DNA from: Diorhabda sublineata
Lineage: Eukaryota > Arthropoda > Insecta > Coleoptera > Chrysomelidae
Length of the DNA stretch: 64,000 bases
Assembly: GCF_026230105.1 (NCBI RefSeq)
Contig: NC_079474.1
Location: forward strand, 26,058,794-26,122,793
Direction: 5' to 3'
The position numbers and the translations under genes were made by a program. The notes under the pieces are model-generated. The model did no database searches and was not told where the DNA came from. It worked only from the letters and a program-made list of their open reading frames with translations. The stretch's first letter is position 1. Each line of letters opens with the position of its first letter. Positions 1 through 11,375 of this stretch are shown one piece after another.

Positions 1-1157
1 TATTTTTCATTCGATATGATGCCTTAATGAGGGTATCAAATTAGCGATCAGAGATGGAATTGTTTCATTCCAAATATGTGAATATACACAAGTACTTTGT
101 TAGCTTCAAGAGATATCTTGAATAAGTTGTACAAATATATGATAATACATTTGAGAGATTGATGCTTTCGCGAATCTATATTGGATGGACAGATCAGATT
201 AAAATGGTCACTGGCATCTTTCAATACGGTTCTGTATTTTCTCAATTTAACTTCTTCGTGAATATTATACCTACAAATTTGCGTGAAGAACGAATTTTGT
301 AATTATGTAAATTCCATGCAACCGCTCTAGTATGAGGAGGTTTGATTATGGAATGTTCTTTCTGAGATTGTTTTTTATAAAATGAAGACGTTACGTAGAA
401 TGCTTTTTTTTCTAAACATACGTATAAAGTATCTATTTTCAGTAGTAATAACCCATGGACATTGATAATTGTTCGAAAAAATTTTATAACAAGCTAGATA
501 AATTTTTGAGCATTCATCAATGTTCGATTGAGAATTACTTGCTAATTATAGAAAAAATACAGAGCAAAAACATTTTGTAATAATAAATATAGAGCAAAGT
601 CAAAATCGAAGTAAATCAATATGTATCAATGGCAACTTGATAAAGTGAAAACAGCGCCCAGATGACCTCAAATTAATTGATTTCATTTCTACTGGACCAA
701 ACAGTTTTCTGTATAATAAGAAACTTGGTTAGCCACATCTGCTAATGCAAATGGTTTTATATACATTCTTGAATGTAAACGAAACCTACTAATCGGCATT
801 TGTGTTCAATACTCGAGACTATTCTCTTCTTCAATGATTGTCAACAAATATACGAGTTGTTTGAAAACGTTCCGACTAGGCTATTGAGAATCAAAATAAT
901 GAAATATTTTGAGCTAGTGTATTGCTAAAACATCGCAGCACTGTGCGTACTGCTCTAATAACGAAAGCAGAGCAAAACTGAGATAAAGCTCTAGATTGGT
1001 TCCAATTTAATTTTGTGAATCAAAAAGTGTTATTTAATTTTGTTAATCTCAGAATGCTAAGCTTTTTGATAAAGTAGTTTTAAGCTCGTATTTGATTATG
1101 GTGAGAGACTTTTCACTTTCACAGGGTGAATCAAAATAGTTGATCGTTGTGTCTATT
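1..1157. other. AT-rich sequence, no gene recognised
   Basis: I see no conserved protein motif, RNA gene or terminal repeat. The short open frames here have no recognisable domain and AT-driven composition. It is read as unique non-coding DNA upstream of the first transposon. Confidence 0.6.
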
Positions 1158-2673
1158 ATACGGGTGTCCGGTGGCAAAATTAGGATTTAAAATTTATATA
1201 ACAAAAAAAGTACAGAACATATGCATTTCTACTTTTAATCAATATAAGATAGACACATGAGGGTTTTATTTTTTAAAAATCACATCTTCCAAATGTTAGT
1301 CGTTACCTAGGACACATTCTTGGAACCTGGCTTCGTTATTTCTTGCCACTCGCTGGAGAAGTGCCGCCGAGATACCAGTGACTTCGCGAACGATATTTTC
1401 TTTCAGTTCAGAGATTGTCGCCGGGCTTGTTTAGTACACTTAACGTTTGAGATACCTCCACAGGAAAAAGTCCATGGGGGTAAGATCCGGGGCACTGGGT
1501 AGCCAAGGGATATCATTGAAGCGACTTATCAATTTACTAGGGAAGAAATCACGAAGCAGCGCCATGGTCACTCTAGCAGTGTGCGCCATAATCGTTAAGC
1601 ATTCGCCTATAAGCAACATCGTCTACGTAAATCACTTGCCCTTGACGATTTTCAAAAAATAGGGTCCAATTATTCCCCTGCTTGACAACGCACCGTCACT
1701 TTGGGACTGTGAAGTGGCTGTTGATGTTTTAAGTGTTGGTTTTGTCTTTTAGAGGAAAAATATGATAGGCGATAGAAAAACACTTTCATTAGGAATCAAA
1801 CAAGAAAATTGGATTTTCACGAAAATCGTTGCTCAAACTCAAGAGTACAAGCACTTTCAAATCCAGCATTATTTGGTTTTCCTCAGATTCTATTTTCTTC
1901 AACTAATACCGACTGACTTAATGTACCCTACATCCAAAGAGGTACAGTCAACAATCATACTTCATCTTCTACTTCTAATCTAGTAACATTTGGACCGATT
2001 CCTGTAGAGTCTCTCCCAAGGATGATGGGTAACTTTGAATTTGATTGCTACAATGTAAAATTGTTTGCATTTTTGTCCAGTTCTCGTCATAAGTTCACTT
2101 ACTGAAGAATACATTCTTTGTAAAATCCTTCTCAAGTTCCTCCCGTATAATATTGCATATTTTTATGTCAATTAATTGAATTGAAGTTGCTGCTTTGACA
2201 TAATTGTATTAGAACTGTATTATTGATACATTCATATGGAGCAAACGCATCTTCTGCAACGCTGATTGACTAGAAAATATGATTATTAATAATCACATAA
2301 ACACAACGGACTGACAAACTTGCGGCGACGAGTTCAATGTTTTCATTCGTTCTCGACGTCCTGCTGGGTCCCGGTCGTGGGTTGTTTCATGCTAAATTTG
2401 TTCCTCGGAACCTTCGCACCCATGATCGAATCAAATCTTCACTGGGGCGTCACGTGACAGTCGAATATTGTAACGTAAACAAAATCTTTGACGATAATTG
2501 CACAAGATTCATTGGCTTTGAAATACGCTTGTATTGCAAACGCACGTTGTTCACTCGTCAATTGCGTCATTGCAGGAATGACGATGCCAACGCTGCCCAC
2601 TCCCCGCACCTCCGCTCAATAGTTACGGAGAAATTCGAAATTCAAATCCTAATTCTGCCACCGGACATCCGTT
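1158..2673 (-). mobile_element. Decayed mariner-like (Tc1/mariner superfamily) element with both ends
   Basis: The two ends are inverted copies. The left end reads CGGGTGTCCGGTGGCAAAAT from 1161. The reverse complement of the right end (about 2651-2670) reads CGGATGTCCGGTGGCAGAAT. The match continues inward through TAGGATTT. TA dinucleotides adjoin both ends, as expected for TA target duplication. The inside is a broken minus-strand transposase. Its size of about 1.5 kb is normal for a full-length mariner-like element, so this is an old but nearly full-length copy with several diverged positions in the termini. The exact outer boundary is uncertain by 2-3 bases. Confidence 0.85.
1240..2590 (-). 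pseudogene. Mariner-like transposase pseudogene
   Basis: Minus-strand pieces in several frames line up in the right order with a DDE/D transposase. Near 2585-2500 the N-terminal helix-turn-helix start reads MTQLTSEQRAFAIQAYFK. Around 1690-1720 is a core strand reading HQQPLHSPKVTV. At 1457-1497 is the third catalytic block, APDLTPMDFFLW. A C-terminal helix follows at 1320-1440 (ISELKENIVREVTGISAAL, then QRVARNNEARFQEC). In-frame stops break the C-terminal part just after the FFLW block, and the second catalytic Asp region near 1570-1600 is disrupted. The apparent 123-residue plus-strand frame at 2337-2708 is a shadow of this antisense sequence. It cannot make active protein. Confidence 0.85.
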
Positions 2674-4490
2674 ATCTATTATATGTTGGCTACAGTAAAA
2701 CGCCTTAATGCATTTTCATGCAACCATAACAAACATAGAAAAACGAAGACGTGAATAATCATCGAGAAATTGATTGAATTACTTATGAAAGATCAATTTT
2801 AATTATCTTTGAGTTTATTTTGATGTACGTCACCTATGGTAAGCTACCCAGTCAGTAGTGACAATAGTTCAGCCACAGATAATCAGATGCTGAATCAGAG
2901 AATTGATCGAATTGTTCATTATGTACAGTCTTTGGTCCACTTAAAATGAACCTACCTTATCTATCACAGGAAAACTTCGATGTGCCATTAAGTGAAATTG
3001 ATCTTTCTCATACGTGAATCGTAAAATTCTTGTTCCAAAAACTATTTCTGAGTCATAAATATGATATTGGAACTGAATGTACGTGAATGTTATGAAGATT
3101 TGAGAGAATAGGTAGTTGTTACATTGTTTCATTGTTATACAGTTTATATGATCAGTTATACACTTGTATAATTAGAAGTAATGAACAGGTATCTTGTTTC
3201 CTCAGTATTGATGATAATAACAAAACCAGAGAAGCTTTTACGATGTTGCGGCGAATGAGAAGATCTAATGTTAAAGAGTATCGGCCAGTCCAAAGTGCAA
3301 TCGTAACTTCTATTTAGATTTGTTTATAAGCAAACAAACCGGAAATCCGAGAGCAAATTTCATCTGATAATTATACGGAATTACGGTTTCTAATTTCCCT
3401 CAGGATACGTGTCCACTCGTACTGAAATTTTGTTTTGAAATTTGAAATATCAAACTTTCAGTCGATGAAAAGCATGAGAAATGGAGTAACTTTTTCAGAG
3501 GTTATCAGATATATTTGCGTAACTTTGATGAATATTTAACGAGCATATTTTCATTCTAATGAATACTCTATTGAACTTGTTCTAAATAACTGATTTTAAT
3601 TTTAATAGAATGAGAAAATGTCTTATTTTTATTGTTAATGTATTTACTCATTAGAAGCAAACTTCAGCGTGTGCACAGTGCCTTTTCCAAACGAGACATT
3701 TTAAGTTCATTGGCAATTTCAGTAATCTGAAAAACGTAGAGTCTATATTCAAAATACCAATTGTTTCGTCAAATAAATAAACTACCAAAAGAGTTATCTA
3801 ATTGTCTAATTGTTGAAGCTGTAGTTCAATACCACTCTCAGTGATGTTTGGAAGATTCTATTCACTGCTCACACTCTTTTCAAAACATCTCTTTATCTAC
3901 CGATTTCTATAATACTTATCGTTGAATTTGATTTAGTGTTATGCCACTCTTTGCCATATTGGTCCAAATGTTCCAATACCAATTAATGTATGCACTTTTT
4001 ACTAGCTTACTTGGTTGGTACTAATATTTTGGAGACGCATTGATAAATACTGCTACACCAAATGCACATCTCCAATTCCATTAAGATTATCAACAATAAA
4101 AGTATTTTGGAAGATCTGATAGTGATAAGCAATACTCTATCTTCTTCGTTGAGTTCATGTTAACGTGAGTAGCATGAATTGCATCTTTTGCAAGTTCTGC
4201 CTGTTGTATCAATGGGAAGCAAATAGTTTTTCTATAAATAAAAATATAGTATCATCTCCATGGAAATATGCACTCCACGAATAATTTTATTAAATATTAA
4301 ATTAAATTATAAACCGTCAACATACTTTGCAAATTATAATATAGCCGAAACACTTATACTATTATTCGTTTGAAATTATTAGATTTAAGACTTTTTGTTA
4401 TATGAATATACGTATAAATGATTTCAAAATATAGCTACCATTGAAAAAATTCTACACCCTTGCGCTCCAAAAATTACAAGTTTGCAAAGA
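2674..4490. other. AT-rich sequence, no gene recognised
   Basis: I found no convincing coding motif, terminal repeat or RNA gene. The 60-odd residue open frames near 2941-3317 have no recognisable domain and are treated as chance. Confidence 0.6.
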
Positions 4491-4492
4491 TA

Positions 4493-4494
<2 letters not shown>

Positions 4495-4570
<76 letters not shown>
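4495..4570. repeat. (TA)38 microsatellite
   Basis: There are 76 bases of uninterrupted TA dinucleotide. The tract creates a spurious Tyr-Ile repeat reading frame on the minus strand that should not be annotated as a protein. Confidence 0.98.
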
Positions 4571-4573
<3 letters not shown>

Positions 4574-4770
4574 GAAAATTTTGATTCATTAATTTAAAAA
4601 AAGCAGTCAGCCAATGCTTTTGTAAGTCAATTATGCCACTATTGTTTGAAAAAGATTGATCAATCGCAGTGACCGCAAAAGAGAAAACTACCACCAAGAC
4701 TGCCCTAAATTGGTTCATGAGTAGCTGAAATTAACATGTCCGCTATGAAAAATCTTTTCCTTATCATATA

Positions 4771-5085
4771 AAGGAAGTCTCTCCCCTGTATATTGGAAAC
4801 TTGCCCCGTTTCAACCCATACCAAAAAAGGAAGGGCAGTTTTCAACAACAACCCTCCGATCAGTCTCAGCTATTGCCAAGGTCATTGAGAAAATTACAGC
4901 TTCAGTAAGCTTAGATCAATTGGGGATCTCTTGGTCTATGTCATCGAAGTATGAACTGAAGCTATGGAGAAAGATGGGGAATCTAGAGCAATTGCATTGG
5001 TCATATTGAAGGCTTTTGAAAGAGTTTGACATGCCAATTTTGCTTTCTCAAAGACCATCCATGTCGCTAGCGATGTTACAATAAA
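4771..5085 (+). pseudogene. Non-LTR retrotransposon reverse transcriptase fragment
   Basis: Pieces in shifting frames resemble the start of a LINE reverse transcriptase: YWKLAR at 4781-4810, then the fingers block (NNPPISLSAIAKVIEKI) at 4844-4890, then ESRAIALVILKAFERV near 4980-5030. In this clade the last block is normally a DISKAFD-type motif A. Here the first catalytic Asp position reads Val and the last Asp reads Glu, and a stop follows. The wording resembles the LINE family whose 3' tails occur at 18.3, 39.2 and 49.0 kb, so it may be a piece of the same family. Confidence 0.7.
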
Positions 5086-5099
5086 AAATCAATTGATCG

Positions 5100-5865
5100 T
5101 TAATACAGGGCTTTACTGTATATTTATTAATAATTATAGATAACAAATAATTACCTAAGAGAATTTAATGAATATATCAAAATTTATAATAAGTGATTGT
5201 AGAACTGAATCAACTTTCTATGGGATGAGAATAAGACAGATGCAGTATTTTAAAATTTGGTTGACTCCACTATTTACAATAAAACGGAAAAAAATATTTG
5301 CGTTTTTTCATAGGTCGTACAAAAATACCTTTAAATCTCGCGAATCAGTAGAAAAACATTTCAAAGGGCTGTAAGTATACCCAGCAAAGCATGTACAAGA
5401 GTAAGTCACTGGCTTTTCCTTGAAAGCAACATTGAAAATGTCTAAAGAAGTCTAAATTTACGCAAGTTAGGTTGTTGCGTTTGTGTTTGATTACTTCAAA
5501 AACATATCTTGAACTGAAGTTAAGCTTGATCAATATCATGGGCATTATCCCTAGCAAACTGGTTAGATGATCTTCGGTCTAGTTTAAACGGGTCGACACC
5601 GGAACAACTGCAAAAATGCGTGAATTAATGTTGGCTGTTTGGAGATATTTAGATGTCATGATCAATCACTTGAAAACTGAAAAGCTAACTGTAAGATATC
5701 TGTCATATTTATTTGAAATCATTTTGAAACGCCATTATGTCTCAAATACACAGTACAGTTTGATATCAACATTGTGCGAGGATTTGCACTAACCATATAT
5801 GTCACTTGGATTCAATACAACAAACAAAAGATAAAGGAACGTTCAAAACATTGTAAAAACGCCCA
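5100..5865. other. AT-rich sequence, possible unrecognised mariner flank
   Basis: No motif is clear. Because a mariner fragment starts near 5870, the upstream part of that element could once have occupied some of this interval, but the translations I made here do not support it. Confidence 0.45.
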
Positions 5866-5869
5866 TGTT

Positions 5870-6315
5870 AGCCAATAAATTCTTGGCGATTGCTTTTGAG
5901 ATGGTTTTGAGGGTGCATTTCACATTGAGTGCCTCGAAAAGGATGAAATAATCAATTTCAGATACAAAACCAACTCATTAGGTGAAGTTGATGAGGATTA
6001 AAAGAAACGTCCCCATCTGGCTAAGAAAACAGTTCCTTTGTACAAGGATAATGCAAAGGTTTAGTTTCAATAGCAGAAATTCACGAACTAGGAAACTGAT
6101 TTCTTTCTCATCTACTATTGAAGCACCAAGTGAGTATTTCTTATTTCTCAACTTGAAAAAATGGCTAACTAATATCTTACTCAAACGATGGAACCATCTC
6201 ACAAATACATAACTATTTTGATAACTTCGATTTCGAAACACTTTGACTAAGTGTACAGAGCTCAAAGCACAATACGTGGAAAATCGTAATTCTGTATCAA
6301 GCAAAAATAAGTGAA
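5870..6315 (+). pseudogene. SETMAR-type mariner transposase fragment
   Basis: Joined across frames, the region follows the middle and end of a DD34D mariner transposase. AFHIECLEKDEIIN lies at 5915-5955. RPHLAKKTVPLYKDNAK is near 6008-6058 and contains the second catalytic Asp in the DNA block. APSEYFLFLNLKKWL at 6120-6170 is the third catalytic block, where the expected Asp of the PSD motif is Glu. Numerous frame breaks separate the blocks, and no terminal repeats were found. It is a truncated, long-dead copy. Confidence 0.75.
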
Positions 6316-6319
6316 GCAG

Positions 6320-7845
6320 ATATCATCGCATACATTCATATCTATTGAGTTACCCAATATCTGTTGAATTTTGTAGTTTTGAATATATCTGTATAATTCA
6401 TTTTTTCGCATTCTTGTTTTCTTGTTTTCATATTCAGAAGGAACATTTCGATTGCCCCAAAGGAACAATGTAATTCTGATTAATGAACGCAATATTTTTA
6501 TATTTAATGAAGATAAATATCTCCCTAGTTTCAGTTGATAGATTATGAAATTATTCTAGTTGAGGCATCTCTCAGTAATGAAACTATGGAATATATCGGA
6601 ATTTTCGCCTTGCTCTCACTTTCCATGTTTTCAAATGTTGTTAAATAAGAATTTAGTGTATGATAACCATGTCGTAACCTAAAAGAAAAAAACTTTCTCT
6701 ATTACGAACCCGATAGATAGTCTGAAATGCCTAAAACAATCTACCAAAATGGTTTTGACTAGAGTAATGAAATACTTTCTATTCTGTACTGATAAGAAAA
6801 TATATTTATAAGGTTGAACGGATCCGTAGAGAATAAAAGAAAAGACATTCCCGCCATATTCCCAACATATCTGGAATGTCGAGCAGGTTGGATTGGGAAT
6901 GCCGGTTATGAAATTCAAAAATAATCCTTTGTTGAAGTCATATGAAAGCAAACTTTTCTTCTCTCTATATATACAGTGGCGGATACCATTATTTCAATGC
7001 AAATAAATCAATTATTCTGATGTATCAATATCTGTTTGTAGGATTAATTGATTTATAAATGAGTGTAAATATTGTACACTGAACAATCTACGACTTACTC
7101 GTAAATATGACTATTTAGTGAACCAAAATAAGTGTCATACTTGATAGAAGACTTGAGTAAATGAAAATTTTCAAAATCGAAAGATGTTATATGTTTCCTC
7201 CGCCAAAAGATTATGGAAGGGGCAAATAGCGATTTAAATCCCTCCCACATAACACAACCAAAGAATTTCTCATTTCAGTAGAATTTTCCGAAACTTTAAA
7301 ACTTTAGACGCGACGATTCTTAGAAAAGTTTGCGAGTTATCTACAGATAGACATTGGACGCAAGATCACGCTTGCACTTGGTGAGGTTCAATTCAATTCA
7401 AGTTGCATTTAATGAATGTATAAAATATTGTTTCGCTGTTTTCTATCGATAAATTCACTTAAACGATAAAATGAATTTAATGTTACATATGTATATTGAA
7501 TAGCATACAACTTAAACCATTCCGCTACAAGTTGTATGATTATTGTTTCATTATCGTATACTTCCACATTTGACTTTGAATACTACATGCAGACATAATC
7601 GTTGTCCATATAATTCAAATAATGGCTCTTACTTTCACGCAAGACCAATTTTCTGAGAGTTTGTCACTTAAATTAGAGATTTTTGATAAGTAGAGCTATG
7701 AATCTCATTTTCTGGGAGCCTAGGCGTATCAAAAGGTTTACGTATATCTGGCAAAGAACATGCGATCTTCATCTCAACTAAGGAAATTTTCGAATAGTGT
7801 CTTTCAAAAATAACGTGAAACTGAATAGAAAAATTTATCATAATA
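6320..7845. other. AT-rich sequence, no gene recognised
   Basis: I see no domain-bearing frame. A string reading TACAGTGGCGGATA near 6971 resembles a Tc1/mariner terminus, but no partner end was found. The minus-strand frame at 6679-6951 has no recognisable motif. Confidence 0.5.
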
Positions 7846-7849
7846 AATA

Positions 7850-8900
7850 AAAGCTGCCAAAGATATTTATTATAATAGGAGTCTCTCCAATTCTCGTAAT
7901 GTTTCCGAAGAAACATGGTCCATTGTGAATGATATAGGAAATAAGACTTCTTCATCGAGCATAATCTCTCCTTCATCTGATAATCTCAATAATTACTCTG
8001 TGAATGTAGAAAGAAATTTATCAAATTATATAACTCCTTCTCATGATCCGCTTTCATATTTCCCTGATGCTAAGCTAACTTACACAGTTTCTTTCTTATG
8101 GGTTGATACAACGATGTTCTGACAAGACAATAGAATGTGGAGTGCCCCAAGGCTCAGTACTAGGCCCTATAGTTTTTCTTCTGATTATGAACGACATCGC
8201 CTATCTAGACATCAGTGTTAAAATATGTCTATTTGCAGACTACACTAGTTTCTTTTGGAGCAACTCTGATCTCACAGTACTTCATAGAGCTATATCTAGT
8301 GACCTAATCACCCTTAAATCGTGGTGCGTTTTTAACCTTCTATGTCTCAACGTTTCTAAAACCAAAGTTATATATTATAAAAATACATTGCAGCTTTTTT
8401 ATGAAATAACACCATCATTGACGTCGTTGAATTTGTAAAATTTTTAGGGCTTGTTGCCGACAATTACTTGAATTGGTAGTTGCATATTGTCGCCTTATCT
8501 AAACAATCGAGTTTCTCCAGTTTTATGCTGAGATCAGTTTCCAAAAAACTAAACTTATCCACATCCTTAACGCTCTATTATACCCTTATCGCATCTTCGA
8601 TATTCCCTTCCCTTCTGGGTTACGTGTGATGCGACTCAATTTGAGCGAATCTTAAAACTACAAGAGAGTTGTTAGATATTAACTAGGACTAAACAGTAGT
8701 GCTCACTGCAGGGACTTCTTTAAAAGATTAAAAATTCTGATTCATTCTACCTTATTCATCTTTGAATTCGTTTACCTAATTCGTAACCAATTTCTGAAAG
8801 ATTGTTGCACGGCTATTCACTCAGGACGCGGAGCTACCTACTGCACGTTCAGAATTAGTTGAGGGTTCAATATTTTACAATGCAAAAAATGCACAATCAC
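7850..8900 (+). pseudogene. Jockey-like LINE reverse transcriptase, internally deleted and inactive
   Basis: The pre-RT linker is readable from 7862 (YYNRSLSNSRNVSEETW, then NLNNYSVNVERNLSNYI at about 7981-8031). The sequence then jumps, near 8100, straight to the RT palm: ECGVPQGSVLGPIVFLL at 8136-8186 and CLFADYTSFF at 8226-8255. The catalytic FADD box therefore reads FADY, with TAC at 8241-8243 in place of the second Asp. The thumb and C-terminal part follows in broken frames to about 8900 (FLGLVADNYLNW near 8440, LSTSLTLYYTLI near 8555, AHCRDFFKRLKI near 8705). Several hundred residues covering RT motifs 1 to A are missing. Stops and frame shifts confirm that it is dead. Confidence 0.88.
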
Positions 8901-9051
8901 TTGCAAATTGAAATCAAAGCGATATCATCTTTTTCCGCATTCCGTGATAATTTCAGGGCATATTCACTGGGACGTTACCTATAATTTTGTTACTCATTGT
9001 GGTTTTCTTCTGAATATTGAAATTTTATTTTATATGTATCTTTGGTCATTT

Positions 9052-9125
9052 TTATGTTTGTTTTTCAATTTTTACAAGCTTTTGTCTACAAATTTTAACA
9101 ATTTTTTGACAATGAATCATTTCTC

Positions 9126-9161
<36 letters not shown>

Positions 9162-9342
9162 GAATTGGTAATGGTAATTCTGGACGCCTCATTTTATCTT
9201 CACTACTAATATAAGCTGCAATACAAGCTCGATGCCAGAAACAATAATTATGTGCAGTTCGTATTTCACTAATAATATCATCTTTTCTACGATCTGCTGC
9301 CTTTTGAATGCTAATAAACGTTTGTGGTTTTGGTTTTTTCAC
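9052..9342 (-). pseudogene. Unassigned minus-strand frame with a Lys/His/Cys-rich segment
   Basis: The 96-residue frame has the sub-sequence ADRRKDDIISEIRTAHNY followed by FWHRACIAAYIS. It vaguely recalls a short His/Cys segment (AxxxHxxC-x-x-x-Y) that I associate with uncharacterised transposon-linked arthropod proteins. The downstream part is an Arg-Glu repeat produced by the (CT)n tract at 9129-9159, so the true frame ends before it. I cannot name a family. It may be a fragment of a mobile element. Confidence 0.3.
9129..9159. repeat. (CT)n microsatellite
   Basis: There are thirty-one bases of uninterrupted CT dinucleotide, with an imperfect shoulder back to about 9123. Confidence 0.97.
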
Positions 9343-9434
9343 TAAATAACCCGTTATATCAGGTGATTATATAAAAAACACCGGACAATTAAAAGTAATG
9401 CGGCTGTTGATAGTTGATTGCTCCTTTGAAATTT

Positions 9435-9493
9435 TACTACTACTACTACTACTACTACTACTGCTACTACTACTATCACTACTACTACTACTA
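9435..9493. repeat. (TAC)n trinucleotide microsatellite
   Basis: This is a run of TAC/CTA triplets with interruptions (a CTG near 9461 and a TATCAC near 9475). Simple triplet tails of this sort can mark the 3' end of a LINE insertion, but no coding sequence lies next to it to prove that. Confidence 0.95.
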
Positions 9494-9699
9494 ATCATAC
9501 TTAATACAATTTGATACAATGAGCCACGGTCGGTAGATATTGTATCCTTTCAAAGCAAGTTTTGAATGCTCAAAATCATCTTGACCGCATGAATCATATA
9601 ATGAAGGTATTTGTGAAACCACAAAAAACAAAAAAATTATTAGAAGAAAACAGAAGAACAAAACAAAAAACAAAGAAAAAAATCTTTCTCCCAATAACC

Positions 9700-10080
9700 T
9701 AGGTTTTCCGAGTTAAACCACAAGAGGAAATCCCCGCCAAAGACCACTACGATTAGATCTTTTCTTGCCGTTGTAAGGTTGGAAAGGGTTTACCGAAGAC
9801 AGTGAAAGTACATATACATTAAGACGTCCAGACAACCAAGAAGACAAGAGTGTATAGCCATCAGGCTAGTTCTTAACAAAAAATTAAAACCTTAAGAATC
9901 TCCCATATAACTCAGGGGAGAGGAAGGAAACTGCGACGTGAACGAGGACGAGGACCTATCGAAATGACAAGGGGTGATGGAATGTCATGGGTAAACGCTT
10001 AGAGGGACGGGATTTCTTACACGCACATGTATGTGTGTATTTGTGAGTGTGTGATGGTGTGGGTAAAATTGTATTTTTTG
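9700..10080. other. GC-richer patch ending in a TG-rich tract, unidentified
   Basis: Base composition is clearly less AT-rich than the surroundings (for example the CGTGAACGAGGACGAGGACC run near 9940). It ends in a TGTGTG-rich stretch at 10027-10062. No protein motif was recognised in any frame I read. It could be an untranslated region of a retrotransposon or a host exon. Confidence 0.35.
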
Positions 10081-11370
10081 CAACTCAGGTAATTTATGGA
10101 TATTGTTATATGATTATTTGTGAATAGAGAAATAACTAAAAATGCATGGACTCTTTCGGTTATTTTACTAAACTTCAGCATAACATTTTTATGTCCACAC
10201 ATTCATGTAGTTATCAACCAAATTTTTCATATGAAACTTTACTTTGAACTATTTTGTGAACAATAAGCTGAAATCAAGTCTGACAAGTCTGATATTAGCG
10301 ATGCTTTCAATAGATTGCCCCAAGAGAAGCCACTGCTTAACGTCCTTTTGTTCTCGACTATATGGGAAGCCGACAAAGTAAGTTGTAAAATTTCATTCTA
10401 AGGTAATATGTTCAAGTTCCATTGGTTTGTTTCTTTGATTCAGAGTTATTCTTTTGTACTTTCAAGTAAGTGGGCAGTTCGTTAAATCAAAATCGCATTA
10501 AAATTACATTTTTGGGCAACTTTAGATAAATGTTAGTGACTGACAAGAAAATGTGAAGATAAATATTCAGTTTATTTAAAATACAATTGTTGACATGTAA
10601 AATTCTAGAAGGAATTATTGTCAGCTAACCTATGTACAAAGCATTTTTATTAACACTGTTCCTTCAAATATCCTAGGATTTTATAAACGACGAGTATAAG
10701 ATTTTTTTGCATATATATTATATATAAATGATAATAATTTGAATTTTTTTTCATAAACATGTGAACCAAACATGAAATATTTCAATCAAATCTTATAAAA
10801 TCTTCTTGGAACAAGTATATTTCGATTCAAGATTGAATGGTAAACATTTGGAAAGAAAATATTCTTTGGAAAATCTATTCTACCGAATTTCGCCGGTTGT
10901 GAAAAGCTACCGTTCAAATATCCAATATTGAATTTGTTTTTCTTATGTCCGTTATCGACATCGATCTTACAGTCGGAAATACTACAATGTTGTCTAATCA
11001 CCCGTGTTTACATTGGTCGTTCAATATGTCAGAGTGTATCCATCTGAAGTGTGTATTCACACACACTCCTTTACCTGTTTCTTTGACGTTAATGGAATTA
11101 ATGAATCTAGAAAAAGCTGGTTCACATTTTCCTTTGTATAATATCTAGTTCCTTTTCATTCATTACTTGGATTATACAGAGTTTTCCGTCAATGAGTTGC
11201 GCACTGGTAGATTATTAAAGAATAATTTTAATACTTCGATACAACTTTTCTTACTTCTGTTATTTTATGAAACACAGAGTGCAGGAAAAGTAAAAACTTC
11301 TTTGCATACTATTTTGGTTACTGAAGTATGAAACTTCTATACGCACAGTATTTTAAAAATGCAAAGTATT
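10081..11370. other. AT-rich sequence, no gene recognised
   Basis: No terminal repeat, RNA gene or conserved protein motif was seen. The open frames near 10786-11148 overlap on opposite strands and have no recognisable content. Confidence 0.55.
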
Positions 11371-11375
11371 AATTA

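Noticed and set aside
1320..1662. Two plus-strand frames with low AT bias
   Set aside because: They are shadows of the minus-strand transposase C-terminus (SPD/APD and FFLW blocks read on the opposite strand).
2337..2708. 123-residue plus-strand open frame
   Set aside because: It is antisense to the N-terminal part and terminus of a minus-strand mariner-like transposase; no independent motif.
4494..4718. Minus-strand frame with a long Tyr-Ile repeat
   Set aside because: It is the translation of the (TA)38 microsatellite plus flanking AT-rich DNA.
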